From Psychrobacter sp. (lineage in GTDB: Bacteria; Pseudomonadota; Gammaproteobacteria; Pseudomonadales; Moraxellaceae): DNA of 22,366 nucleotides. A model generated the notes under the pieces. It saw only the letters and a list, made by a program, of their open reading frames with translations. It had not been told where the DNA came from and searched no databases. The stretch lies in contig NZ_JAKDJE010000050.1 in assembly GCF_030454045.1 (NCBI RefSeq), positions 1 to 22,366 on the forward strand. The letters run 5' to 3'. How positions within the stretch are numbered: position 1 is the first letter of the stretch; every line of letters begins with the position of its first letter. This document shows positions 6,769 through 15,293 of this stretch, one piece after another. The translations under genes were made by a program, and so were the position numbers.

Positions 6769-9700
6769 CTAACTGTCACTATCGGTATCATCAGCGGCAA
6801 GCTTCTCAGCTTGGGTTGGTTTTTTATGATCCGTTTTGGGCTTGCGGCTGCGGGCCTTTGGCACCTTTGGCGTCGTTAGATTAAACATGCCTGTCTGTGG
6901 TAGTAACTGCTCAGCCACATTTTCGATCATGTTCTTATAACTGGCAATGGTGGTCTTGGATTTAGCTGCCTGGCTGTCATCTTTGCCCGTTTCTTTAGCA
7001 GATTCTTCTACTTTAGATTCGGTCGTTTGCTCAGCCTCTTCTGCATCAGACTTTTCTACATCCACTTGTGTTGCATCAGCTGCTGTCGTATTGGTTTCTT
7101 GTCCTTCACCGGCTTGATTTTCTACACTGTTAGCAGCTGATTGCGCTTGCTCGACTTCTAGCAATTTTTCACTATCAGCACTGACATTATCTGCCTGTGC
7201 TTGATTCGCTAATGCGCCTGCCTCAACGTCATGAGCACTCACCTCAGCATGGCTTTGCTCAGCCTCTACTTCTGGCTCATTGCTGTCTGAGGTTTGCTCT
7301 GTAGCAGTATCCAAAGTAGCTGACGCTTCGTAATCAGGGTGCTGACCACGAGGATCATTGCTGGCACGCTTACCGATAGCGCGTGGCTCAACGGCTGTTT
7401 TGCCTTGGGCTGCTGCAAATTGGCTGACCGCTTGTGTCATCGCATCGAAGCGTGCCAAATAATCGGCTGCTAATGGCTGATAACCATAGTTGCTAAAGTC
7501 AAAGTTTTGGCTGCTATTGACAACACTAGCAACATCAGAGGACGCATCAGCAGACTTTGCTTGCTTGGCATATAGAGCAATCGTTGCGATAAAGCAGCCA
7601 ATCACACCTTCTTCGGCTAAACGCGTTTGCGCGTCTGGTAATGTGCCACGAATAAACTCACCAACGGTGCCACGTATCGCCGTTGCACTTGTGGTCGCTT
7701 GAGTCTCAATCTCAGCTTGAGGTGTTTGCGCTACGTTTGCTTGCTTGGCACGGACCACGCGTGGGTCATTGCTGGCTTGACCAAACTTCTCAGCCGTCAC
7801 ATAACGATCACCAAACAATGACTCATGTGTTAGCTCAAGTGCTGAGTTAGCCATGCTTGTTTCAGTTGCCCCATTATCACTGACTGGAGTCTTTTTCGTC
7901 TCTTCAGCTTTAGCGATGGCCTCAGTCGTATCTGACTTTTGGTGCTGTGCTTTTCCTGAGGTACTCTCTACAGTAGCTGTCTCTACAGTAGCTGTCTCTA
8001 CAGTAGCTGTCTCTTGGGCAGCTGTCTCTTGGGCAGCTGACTGACTTTTAGTGTCATGAGTAGAGACAGACGGTATATCTGCTGAACGGTCTTTGTCACC
8101 CGCGTTCTGCTTATGTCCAGAGGCACTGTCTGATACTTTAGCCTGAGCAGTAGTCTCTTTATCACCATGGGTCTGATTATTAGAGGTTTCTACTGCGTCT
8201 TTCTTATTGCTCTCATCGCTTTTTGTGTCAGTGCTTTGCTTACTGTCACTAGGCTTGTTCGCAGGTGGCCTAGCCGCACGATCGTTTGTGCTCTCATGCT
8301 TTGCTACACCATTCGTGGCGTTTTGCGTATCGTTAGCATGAGGTTTTGCCTTTGCAGCCTTGCTGTCATCTAAAGATAAGTGCACAACCTCTGATGCTTT
8401 TAGCCTCGTTGGTGCCTCGTTGACCTGTAACACGACCTCGTTAGGATCTTGGCTACGACGCGCGCTGGTTTGGTTTTTACCAGTAGTCGTATCGTTGTTT
8501 TTGACCTCTTGCTGCTGGTCTTGTTTGGTGTTTTCAGTAGTCAGCGTTTCACCACGCTCCAGCTTGCCACGTGAGCCACGTTGGCTATGCGATTTACGCT
8601 TAGCACGAACTTGTTCATCGGCTTTTGGCGTATTTTCTTGCTCTGCTTCAGTAGACTCATTGCTGCCGCGGTTGCTGTTTTGACGATCACCACGGTTGCG
8701 ATCGCTTGAGCGGCGTTTGTCCTGTGAACGCTTGTCTTGCTGGTTTTTGTCTTTATTGTCAGACGATTTTTCATCAGTGCTGGTATCTGCATGGCTACTG
8801 GCATTATTGGTAGTGTCGTCAGACGTCTCTTTTCTTTGGCGCGGTTTTGAGTTTCTTGACTTACGTGGTTTGCGTCTTCTTCTATCCTCGTTATTGCTGT
8901 CGTCAGTATTGCTGTCGTTGTTACGGCGTGCCTGCTGACGATTGGCTTGACTGTCTGATGATTGGTTGTCATTTTTCTGATTGTGGTTTTGTTGAGCTTT
9001 TTGCTCGCTGCCTGCATCAGTGTGACTTAGCGCATCGTTATTCACTTGGCCAAATGAGCCTAAGCTTTGCGCGCCAGTATTGACTAGAGCCTCAATGGCT
9101 TCAGCGGCATCGTGACTACTGACACTAGGTGTGGTTGTGGCTTGCGGCGCTTTTGCAAAGAGGTTGGACAGCCAAGCGACTGCTTTTGGCTGCGCACTTG
9201 CTTCGGCATTTTGAGCTTGCGCTGCGACTGGCGCGGCCACGCTTTGGGCCTTGCTAGCTTGTGCTGCGTGCGCTGGTGCGGCGTCATTAGCGTTTTTATG
9301 GTTACGACAATCGTTGCTGTGGCTAACCGTATTGTTCTGCGACTGTGCTGCTGAATTCTGCTTATTGTCATTGGTTGCTTTACGCGGCTGACGAGTTGGC
9401 TGCTGCTCAGGGCGCTCTTTTTCAGCCGTCTGCCAGTCGACATTGTAGCCAAGGTCACTGTGTTCTTGCTGCTGAGTATCAGTGATACGCTCGTAGCTCG
9501 ATGGGGCAAATCCATCACGGTTGAAGTGCAGCTTAAAGTTCGGTGATTCTAAATGAGCGTGCGGCAAAATCGTGATACGCGTGCCACTGTCTTGCTCAAG
9601 ATAAACCAAGCTATCACGCTTTTCATTCAGCAAAAATGCAGCGATATCTGTCGGAACTTCCGCTTGTACTTCACCTTGGCGTTCTTTGAGCGCGATTTGC

Positions 9701-10971
9701 TCGATTTGACGCATGATAGAGAGCGACAATGAACGCAAGTCACGAATCATACCGTTGCCGTGACAACGTGGGCAGATATAACCAGTTGACTCTTCTAGTG
9801 ATGGACGCAGGCGCTGACGGCTCATTTCCATCAGACCAAATTTAGAGATATCACCAAACTGTACGCGCGCACGATCGTATTTGGTCGCATCGATGAGACG
9901 CTTTTCGACTTCTTTTTGATGCTTATTGTCATTCATGTCAATGAAGTCAATAACGATCAAACCACCCATATCACGTAGACGCAGCTGGCGGGCAATCTCG
10001 TCGGCCGCTTCTAGGTTGGTATGGTAAGCGGTTTCAGCAACGTCTGAACCTTTGGTCGACTTAGCTGAGTTGATATCGATAGATACTAAGGCTTCTGTTT
10101 GGTCGATGACGATTGAGCCACCTGATGGCAGACGTACTTCGCGCTGATAGGCTGTTTCGATTTGTTTTTCGATATTGAAACGCGAAAACATCGGCTCATA
10201 ATCAGTATATTTGCGTAGCTTTTCGGCTTGTTTTGGCATTACTGCGTCAATAAAGCCTGCTGCTTCGATATAAGCGTTTTCGTTATCGATCCAAATCTCG
10301 GCAATATCATCGCGCAGATAGTCACGGACGGCACGAGTGACAACACCTGCTTCTTGATGGACAAGGCGCGGTGAAGGGTATTTTTGGTTTTGTTCTTGGA
10401 TGGCATTCCAGATATTGAGCAGATGATTGAGATCATGCTGCAGGTCTTCTTGCGTTTTGCCAATACCCGCGGTACGAATGATAACGCTCATGCCTTTTGG
10501 CAAATCAAGATTGCTCAGCATGCGTTTCATGTCTTCACGCAGCTTGCCTGAGATTTGACGTGAGATACCGCCGCCACGAGGATTATTTGGCATGAGTACC
10601 AGATAGCGACCAGCCAGAGAGACATACGTCGATAGGGCAGCGCCTTTGTTACCACGTTCTTCTTTTTCGACTTGGACGATGAGCTCATCGCCTTCTTTAA
10701 TCAGTTTTTTGATGTTTTCATCACGTGGATTTCCGCTTAGATACTCAGCAGAGATTTCACGAATCGGCAAAAACCCTTGGCGCTGAGAGCCGTATTCGAC
10801 AAACACTGCTTCAAGTGATGGCTCAACACGAGTCACATGACCTTTATAGATGTTGGATTTTTTTTGCTCGCGGGTACGATTTTCTAAGTCAAAATCGTAT
10901 AAGTGGTTGCCTGTACATAAGGCGACACGAATTTCTTCGTTTTGAGTTGCGTTGATCAAAATGCGTTTCAT
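6769..10971 (-). CDS. rne: Ribonuclease E
   Basis: Endoribonuclease that starts mRNA decay, matures rRNA and tRNA, and scaffolds the degradosome. At 1400 aa it is much longer than E. coli RNase E (1061 aa). The S1 and 5'-sensor region spans about 35-215. The DNase I-like catalytic core carries D299 (VSIDIN) and D342 (IVIDFIDM), and the zinc link is C400-PR-C403; all four are offset by four from E. coli D303, D346, C404 and C407. Residues after about 500 are disordered and rich in Q, N, S, D, T and A. Islands within the tail are a possible membrane-binding amphipathic helix (PKAVAWLSNLFAKA, 595-608), an arginine-rich patch (697-714), two NDPR motifs (1068-1071, 1205-1208) and a conserved-looking basic segment (1340-1385). 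The ATG is preceded by AGGA at 7 nt. The gene is divergent from rluC, as in E. coli. Confidence 0.97.
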   Translation of the reverse strand: MKRILINATQNEEIRVALCTGNHLYDFDLENRTREQKKSNIYKGHVTRVEPSLEAVFVEYGSQRQGFLPIREISAEYLSGNPRDENIKKLIKEGDELIVQVEKEERGNKGAALSTYVSLAGRYLVLMPNNPRGGGISRQISGKLREDMKRMLSNLDLPKGMSVIIRTAGIGKTQEDLQHDLNHLLNIWNAIQEQNQKYPSPRLVHQEAGVVTRAVRDYLRDDIAEIWIDNENAYIEAAGFIDAVMPKQAEKLRKYTDYEPMFSRFNIEKQIETAYQREVRLPSGGSIVIDQTEALVSIDINSAKSTKGSDVAETAYHTNLEAADEIARQLRLRDMGGLIVIDFIDMNDNKHQKEVEKRLIDATKYDRARVQFGDISKFGLMEMSRQRLRPSLEESTGYICPRCHGNGMIRDLRSLSLSIMRQIEQIALKERQGEVQAEVPTDIAAFLLNEKRDSLVYLEQDSGTRITILPHAHLESPNFKLHFNRDGFAPSSYERITDTQQQEHSDLGYNVDWQTAEKERPEQQPTRQPRKATNDNKQNSAAQSQNNTVSHSNDCRNHKNANDAAPAHAAQASKAQSVAAPVAAQAQNAEASAQPKAVAWLSNLFAKAPQATTTPSVSSHDAAEAIEALVNTGAQSLGSFGQVNNDALSHTDAGSEQKAQQNHNQKNDNQSSDSQANRQQARRNNDSNTDDSNNEDRRRRKPRKSRNSKPRQRKETSDDTTNNASSHADTSTDEKSSDNKDKNQQDKRSQDKRRSSDRNRGDRQNSNRGSNESTEAEQENTPKADEQVRAKRKSHSQRGSRGKLERGETLTTENTKQDQQQEVKNNDTTTGKNQTSARRSQDPNEVVLQVNEAPTRLKASEVVHLSLDDSKAAKAKPHANDTQNATNGVAKHESTNDRAARPPANKPSDSKQSTDTKSDESNKKDAVETSNNQTHGDKETTAQAKVSDSASGHKQNAGDKDRSADIPSVSTHDTKSQSAAQETAAQETATVETATVETATVESTSGKAQHQKSDTTEAIAKAEETKKTPVSDNGATETSMANSALELTHESLFGDRYVTAEKFGQASNDPRVVRAKQANVAQTPQAEIETQATTSATAIRGTVGEFIRGTLPDAQTRLAEEGVIGCFIATIALYAKQAKSADASSDVASVVNSSQNFDFSNYGYQPLAADYLARFDAMTQAVSQFAAAQGKTAVEPRAIGKRASNDPRGQHPDYEASATLDTATEQTSDSNEPEVEAEQSHAEVSAHDVEAGALANQAQADNVSADSEKLLEVEQAQSAANSVENQAGEGQETNTTAADATQVDVEKSDAEEAEQTTESKVEESAKETGKDDSQAAKSKTTIASYKNMIENVAEQLLPQTGMFNLTTPKVPKARSRKPKTDHKKPTQAEKLAADDTDSDS
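7966..8040 (-). repeat. Five 15-bp tandem repeats inside rne
   Basis: Three identical units (CTCTACAGTAGCTGT on the plus strand) are followed by two variants (CTCTTGGGCAGCTG plus T or A). They encode five five-residue units of the type ETATV or ETAAQ in the disordered tail at about 979-1003. Being in frame, copy-number change would lengthen or shorten the tail without a frameshift. Confidence 0.85.
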
Positions 10972-11157
10972 ATTTGTATCCTATGAGTACGCACAACAAC
11001 GATAAGACAGTCTTTAAAAGATAGAGGCAAGTGTGGCTAATATGATATTAGCATTTGTAGATATTAGTGAGCGGTAGAACGTAAATCGTGGATTTTATAA
11101 AGCACGTGGGCTTTTCCAATGGCTTTTTTACCTAAGTGGGTAAGCGTCGTTTGTGTC

Positions 11158-11198
11158 AATATAAGCAGTGTAGGGTGTAAGGCTACGGTGCTTATATT
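11158..11198. promoter_or_regulatory. Long hairpin in the presumed rne leader
   Basis: AATATAAGCA and TGCTTATATT form a perfect 10-bp outer stem. GTAG / CTAC continues the stem inside across a small internal loop, closing on a 9-nt loop. On the minus strand it lies about 190-230 nt upstream of the rne start, where an autoregulatory leader structure would sit. No T tract is attached, so it does not look like a terminator. Confidence 0.5.
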
Positions 11199-11381
11199 TT
11201 ATGGTCACCAAACTTAGCACAGATATGAATGTGGCAGCGAATGAAAAACCTCTTAATCTCAGTACGTTCTATTGGTAGTGATTTTGGCGCACGTTGTAAG
11301 CGTGGGCGATGGTCAATTACAGGGGGAACAATACTGATATTAAAAAAATAGGGTGCTATCGTCATCCATCAAAATCTAACA

Positions 11382-11409
11382 ATAATATCGCAATCGTGAT
11401 TGCTATTAT
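11382..11409. repeat. Inverted repeat upstream of rne
   Basis: ATAATA-TC-GCAATC pairs with GATTGC-TATTAT: twelve base pairs interrupted by a 2-nt bulge, with only 2 nt between the arms. The very short spacer fits a protein-binding site better than an RNA hairpin. It is about 410 nt upstream of the rne start. Confidence 0.45.
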
Positions 11410-12080
11410 GAGTAGCAGAGTCAGTCAGCGGCTATCTATTTAGGTAAAGCAATTGATTACTCTTTATTTATGTTCTTTGTATATCGTCAATAATATCTTG
11501 GGTGTTTCAAGGTTAGGTATCACAGCTTTGGTTATCAGCGGGGCGTACTTGGCAAACAGAGTAATGAACCAGCTGGTCAGCATGGCATTGTATTTACATC
11601 TTTATCGTCGTCATCTGTTTGACCACCAATATTCAGGCAGCTATCGAGTTACTTTTCGATCCTAACGCTAAACGGCCCATACTTGCTCAACTATGCTGGC
11701 ATAAAGGACCATCAGATAATCAATCATTAAATAATAAGTCATTATCAAAAAAAGTCGTTGTCATGCAATTAGTGAGTCAATGTTGTGTTGTCATCCGTTA
11801 ATAAATAGACTGGTGGTCAGAGTTACTAACGCAATGGTATTTAGTGTCACTATTTGTTTTATGGTATCGAATAAAAAGTCGATACAGTGTGTTCATGTAT
11901 AGGGCTGTGTTTGGTATCTAGTACCGTTAAATGCTAGTACCTTTTAAAGACAGGTCCTATCATGAGATGAAACGTCTAATATCGGCAGTATAAATAGCAT
12001 CGACCTTCTTACTAATAATGAGTAAAAACGGTAGCCGGCTATCTGAAACAACAATGATTATTGCTGTCGCCTCTGCTTAA

Positions 12081-12107
12081 TTGTCGCTCAACATGCTAAA
12101 CTATAAC
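12081..12107 (+). promoter_or_regulatory. Candidate rluC promoter
   Basis: TTGTCG (-35, 12081-12086) and TATAAC (-10, 12102-12107) are separated by 15 nt, shorter than ideal. Transcription would start near 12114, giving a leader of only about 20 nt. No Shine-Dalgarno sequence is visible before the ATG at 12136. Confidence 0.35.
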
Positions 12108-12135
12108 AAATCTTTTTGTAAATACCTAACTAAAA

Positions 12136-13161
12136 ATGACAAACTCAAAAATGACTGACGACGCTCCTACCCATGAAGCCCCTGCTATTTTCAATAGCAA
12201 AACCCGCCCACAAAGCGCTGACGATGAGATTAGCAACTTTGGCAAGGTGAACTACCTTGAAGTAACGCGCCATCAGCACGACCAGCGTTTGGATAACTTT
12301 TTGCTCAATCGCTTGAAGGGTTTGCCAAAATCGCACATCTATAAGATGATTCGCTCAGATGAAGTACGCGTCAATAACAAGCGCTGCAAGGCACATGACA
12401 GAGTGCAGCGTGAAGACGTCGTGCGTATCGCACCTGTGGAGCTAGCAACGCGCGAAAAACCCATCATCAGTGCTGAGTTTGCTAAAAGCTTGCTCGCCCG
12501 CGTGGTCTATGAAGATGAAGGTTTGATCGTACTAAACAAGCCTTTTGGTATTGCAGTGCATGGCGGTAGTGGGTTGGACTTTGGGGTCATCGAAGCCATG
12601 CGTGAAGTGACGGGCAAAAAGTATCTAGAGCTGATTCACCGCATCGACAAAGACACATCAGGGCTGTTGATGATCTCCAAAAAACGCTCAACGCTCAAAG
12701 TATTACAGCAGCACTTAGTAGATAAAACCATTCAAAAGCACTATATCTGTCTAGCAAAAGGACAGCCTGCGCTGAATGAGCAACGTATCAATGCGCCATT
12801 ATTGCGTTACACCCTTGCTAGCGGCGAACGCCGTGTCAAAGTAGACGCACAAGACCTACAAGCGAAAGAAAGCCAAACAGACATCATCGTCCATGATCGC
12901 TTTATGATTAATAGTCAGCCAGTTAGCCTAATCGAAGCCAAACCGTTGACTGGGCGCACGCATCAAATCCGTGTGCATTTGGCTCACATTGGTCATGCTA
13001 TCTTGGGTGATGATAAGTACAACGTTCATGACAAATCAGGCGTTCATCGCCTATGCCTGCATGCATGGCGCTTAGATATTCCAGGTTATGAGACGATTAC
13101 TGCACCGTTGCCAGATGATATGGCAGATTGGTTGCCAGAGACGACCCAGTTGCCTCAATAA
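12136..13161 (+). CDS. rluC: 23S rRNA pseudouridine synthase RluC
   Basis: A 341-aa enzyme of the RluA family; RluC makes pseudouridines at 955, 2504 and 2580 of E. coli 23S rRNA. The S4 RNA-binding domain is at about 48-100 (RLDNFLLNRLKGLPKSHIYK). The catalytic motif HRIDKDTSG (168-176) carries the nucleophilic D171, and the family motif GRTHQIRVHLAHIGH is at 273-287. The divergent position next to rne is the E. coli rluC arrangement, which favours RluC over RluA or RluD. Residues 1-35 are a non-conserved polar extension; the second ATG (12151) is an alternative start, and neither has a good ribosome site. A strong hairpin follows at 13208-13255. Confidence 0.92.
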   Translation: MTNSKMTDDAPTHEAPAIFNSKTRPQSADDEISNFGKVNYLEVTRHQHDQRLDNFLLNRLKGLPKSHIYKMIRSDEVRVNNKRCKAHDRVQREDVVRIAPVELATREKPIISAEFAKSLLARVVYEDEGLIVLNKPFGIAVHGGSGLDFGVIEAMREVTGKKYLELIHRIDKDTSGLLMISKKRSTLKVLQQHLVDKTIQKHYICLAKGQPALNEQRINAPLLRYTLASGERRVKVDAQDLQAKESQTDIIVHDRFMINSQPVSLIEAKPLTGRTHQIRVHLAHIGHAILGDDKYNVHDKSGVHRLCLHAWRLDIPGYETITAPLPDDMADWLPETTQLPQ

Positions 13162-13207
13162 CATCGTAAAGTAAATAGGGAAAACTACATTATTTCTGTA
13201 TTTACCT

Positions 13208-13255
13208 AAAACGTCACGATACCTTATTTTGACGAATAAGCCGCCGTGACGTTTT
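13208..13255 (+). terminator. Hairpin after rluC, probable terminator
   Basis: A perfect 11-bp outer stem (AAAACGTCACG / CGTGACGTTTT) is followed inward by a TTATT / AATAA stem. The 3' arm ends in TTTT. It lies between rluC and the HAD gene, 46 nt after the rluC stop. It could end rluC transcripts or act as a partial terminator within an operon. Confidence 0.55.
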
Positions 13256-13262
13256 CGTATCT

Positions 13263-13286
13263 GTTACCGTTACCGTTACCGTTACC
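13263..13286 (+). repeat. (GTTACC)4 hexanucleotide repeat
   Basis: Four exact tandem copies of GTTACC lie 16-39 nt upstream of the HAD gene start. Such short repeats can change in copy number by slippage, and here that would alter spacing in the promoter or 5' leader. Confidence 0.9.
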
Positions 13287-13301
13287 TGTTAAGGTTAATT
13301 C

Positions 13302-14015
13302 ATGACTGAATCATCGACACCTCACACTAAAACACCCAGTCAATGTACTCAGTCAGTAGATAAGCATGATTTGTCTGACAAAACGCTGATCATTTTTGAT
13401 TGGGACGGTACGCTAATGGATTCAATCGGCTTAATCGTTGATTCCATGCACGTGGCTGGAGAGGCGCATGGATTTAAAACCACTGATAAAGCGGTGAAAG
13501 ACATCATCGGTCTCAGCCTGATGAATGGTATCGAGATTTTGTATCCTAAGGCCAGTGACGCACAAAGGCTCGCCATTCAGCAGACTTATGCAGAGTACTA
13601 TATTGCCAACAGTCATAGTACGCCGCTTTTTGATCCAATAGAGGGTATGTTGCAGAGGTTGCGACAGCAAGATAAGAAGCTTGCGGTCGCCACTGGCAAA
13701 AAAAGAAAAGGGCTCGATCGTGTATTAGAGGCATCTGATAGTCGCAATTATTTTGTCATGACGCGCTGTGCTGATGAGTCAGGCTCGAAACCCGATCCGC
13801 AGATGTTAACCGATATTTTGGCGTATACACAAAAAGAGGTTTCTGATGCCGTGTTTATCGGAGACAGTATCTATGATATTCAAATGGCAACCAAGCTTGG
13901 CATGACCAGTATCGCGGTCAACTATGGCACAGCAACAAGTACAGAGCTTGCCGATCAGCAGCCGACATATCAGGTTGACACACCGCAAGCATTGGCTGAC
14001 TTACTGTGTGGATAG
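13302..14015 (+). CDS. HAD-superfamily (subclass IA) phosphatase, phosphoglycolate-phosphatase-like
   Basis: A 237-aa cytosolic hydrolase. Motif I is DWDGTLMDS, with nucleophile D33 and general acid D35. Motif II is T131 in AVATGKK, motif III is K163 in SGSKPDP, and motif IV is GDSIYD (D188, D192). The alpha-helical cap between about 45 and 115 marks subclass IA, as in Gph. The substrate cannot be read from sequence; phosphoglycolate or another small phosphate ester is plausible. A comparable HAD gene follows rluC in Pseudomonas, so the pairing is conserved. The first 25 residues are a non-conserved polar extension. AAGG lies about 7 nt before the ATG, and a (GTTACC)4 repeat sits just upstream. 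Confidence 0.88.
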   Translation: MTESSTPHTKTPSQCTQSVDKHDLSDKTLIIFDWDGTLMDSIGLIVDSMHVAGEAHGFKTTDKAVKDIIGLSLMNGIEILYPKASDAQRLAIQQTYAEYYIANSHSTPLFDPIEGMLQRLRQQDKKLAVATGKKRKGLDRVLEASDSRNYFVMTRCADESGSKPDPQMLTDILAYTQKEVSDAVFIGDSIYDIQMATKLGMTSIAVNYGTATSTELADQQPTYQVDTPQALADLLCG

Positions 14016-14075
14016 TGTGAGTTTGTCTTGTTAGCTATCTTAGCGCCGCTTTGACTATAATCGATAAAAATAAAG

Positions 14076-14113
14076 AAAAAAGGGTCTATCGTGATGACGA
14101 TAAACCCTTTTTT
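14076..14113. terminator. Bidirectional terminator between the HAD gene and engB
   Basis: AAAAAAGGGTCTATCG pairs with CGATAAACCCTTTTTT with a single mismatch around a 6-nt loop. The A and T tracts on both sides let it serve the HAD gene (+) and engB (-). Confidence 0.88.
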
Positions 14114-14134
14114 GATGCCTGGCAAAGACAATAT

Positions 14135-14902
14135 TTATTCAGCGTCTTTTGGCGTGTCTGTCACTGAGTCAGAGGCCAGTTGCTCACTAGCATCATTAGT
14201 AGTATCATTTTGTGTCAGATTACTCTCAATAATTTTGTCATTATCAAGCTGGTAGTCATACCATTTGCCCATAACGCCAGCCAACTCATCAAGACCTTCT
14301 TTTCTCAATGCTGAAAATAACTGGATAGTACAGTTTAAGCCGAGTTTTTTGAGTCTTTTACGGGTATTGAGTAAGGCATTTTTGGACGCGCCATATTTTA
14401 GCTTGTCTGCTTTGGTGAGCAAAATATGCACAGGTAGCTCGCCATCTTTTGCCCAATGTAGCATTTGCTCATCAAAAAACTTAAGTGGGTGACGAATATC
14501 TGTCATCAGTACCAAACCTGCCAAGCTTGAGCGCGACACCAAATATTCTTCTAACTCGACCTGCCATTCTTTTTTCATCTCAAGCGGCACCGCTGCATAG
14601 CCATAACCTGGCAAATCAACCAGTCGTCTATCAGCATCACCAATACTAAAAAAGTTGATCATCTGCGTGCGTCCAGGCGTCTTAGACGAACGTGCAAGTT
14701 GGCGCTGATTGGTCAAAGCATTGATGGCCGAGGATTTGCCAGCGTTCGAGCGACCTGCAAAGGCAACTTCTAAACCCATGTCAGGCGGGCAAAGCTTAAA
14801 GGTAGGCGCTGAGGTCATAAACTCAGTTTGCTGAATTTTTTGACGAGATTTGGTGTTGAACAGCGCATGTTCGGCGGCAACATCTGTAAATGGGGTAGTC
14901 AT
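14135..14902 (-). CDS. engB: Ribosome biogenesis GTPase EngB (YihA/YsxC)
   Basis: A 255-aa TRAFAC-class GTPase needed for 50S subunit assembly and cell division. G1 is GRSNAGKSS (50-58), G2 lies at PGRTQ (T79), G3 is DLPG (96-99), G4 is TKAD (163-166), and the G5-like SAL follows at 197-199. GYGYAAVP after G3 is typical of this family. The GTPase ends at about residue 218; the remaining 37 residues are an acidic, N/T/D-rich tail without family conservation. The ATG at 14902 has only a weak ribosome site. The gene is divergent from a cytochrome c5 gene and cytochrome c4, a neighbourhood also seen in Pseudomonas. Confidence 0.95.
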   Translation of the reverse strand: MTTPFTDVAAEHALFNTKSRQKIQQTEFMTSAPTFKLCPPDMGLEVAFAGRSNAGKSSAINALTNQRQLARSSKTPGRTQMINFFSIGDADRRLVDLPGYGYAAVPLEMKKEWQVELEEYLVSRSSLAGLVLMTDIRHPLKFFDEQMLHWAKDGELPVHILLTKADKLKYGASKNALLNTRKRLKKLGLNCTIQLFSALRKEGLDELAGVMGKWYDYQLDNDKIIESNLTQNDTTNDASEQLASDSVTDTPKDAE

Positions 14903-15293
14903 AAATGGCTCATTTATCTTAAAAATTAGATACGGTTGTAAAAATCTAGTCAGCGATTGGCTTGGGCTATTATTTTAACGCAGAAAACAGGCAAAAAATG
15001 CTAAGAGGCGACAATCCACCCTTATCAACACTGGTGTATCATAAAGTGGCGATAATAGATCACCGGCTATTCTATACTATTCCCTGCCTTACTTATTGAA
15101 ATAACTGAGATTAGCATCATATAAATAGTAGGATAATATTAAAATTAACGATTCATCAGAACAAGTGCTCAGTATTAACAAAGCGACATTTGATTTGGCT
15201 ATGTTTATGTGACATATATTGTTACAATGTTTGATAAGAGATATTTAATAGAGCAATTGATGAGACACGTGGAATATCACGAGGAGGTACCCT
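14903..15293. other. Divergent intergenic region between engB and cytochrome c5
   Basis: 391 nt, AT-rich, with no gene seen. The last 15 nt contain a strong ribosome site for the cytochrome gene (GAGGAGG, 15281-15287). A TACAAT at 15223-15228 is a possible plus-strand -10 box without a good -35. No ANR/FNR-type palindrome was recognised. Confidence 0.45.

Larger units (their letters stand above)
10972..12135. other. 1.16-kb rne/rluC divergent intergenic region
   Basis: No convincing protein gene. Two short open frames (11453-11665 and 11619-11801, +) lack ribosome sites and recognisable products. The rne-proximal part likely forms a long 5' leader: it contains hairpins at 11158-11198 and 11382-11409 and a smaller one (TTACC / GGTAA) near 11129-11144. 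In E. coli the rne leader is 361 nt and mediates autoregulation through hairpins, so the same role is a reasonable inference here. The rluC side holds an 8-bp direct repeat (CTAGTACC, about 11919 and 11935) and a candidate promoter. Confidence 0.55.

Noticed and set aside
8541..9518. Open frames of 158 and 144 codons on the minus strand within rne (8541-9017 and 9084-9518), plus several plus-strand frames in the same area
   Set aside because: They lie in other frames of the low-complexity RNase E tail, have biased composition and no recognisable domain. The rne frame is continuous and well supported.
11453..11801. Two overlapping plus-strand open frames of 70 and 60 codons between rne and rluC
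   Set aside because: No ribosome sites, no recognisable features, and the two overlap. Treated as non-coding.
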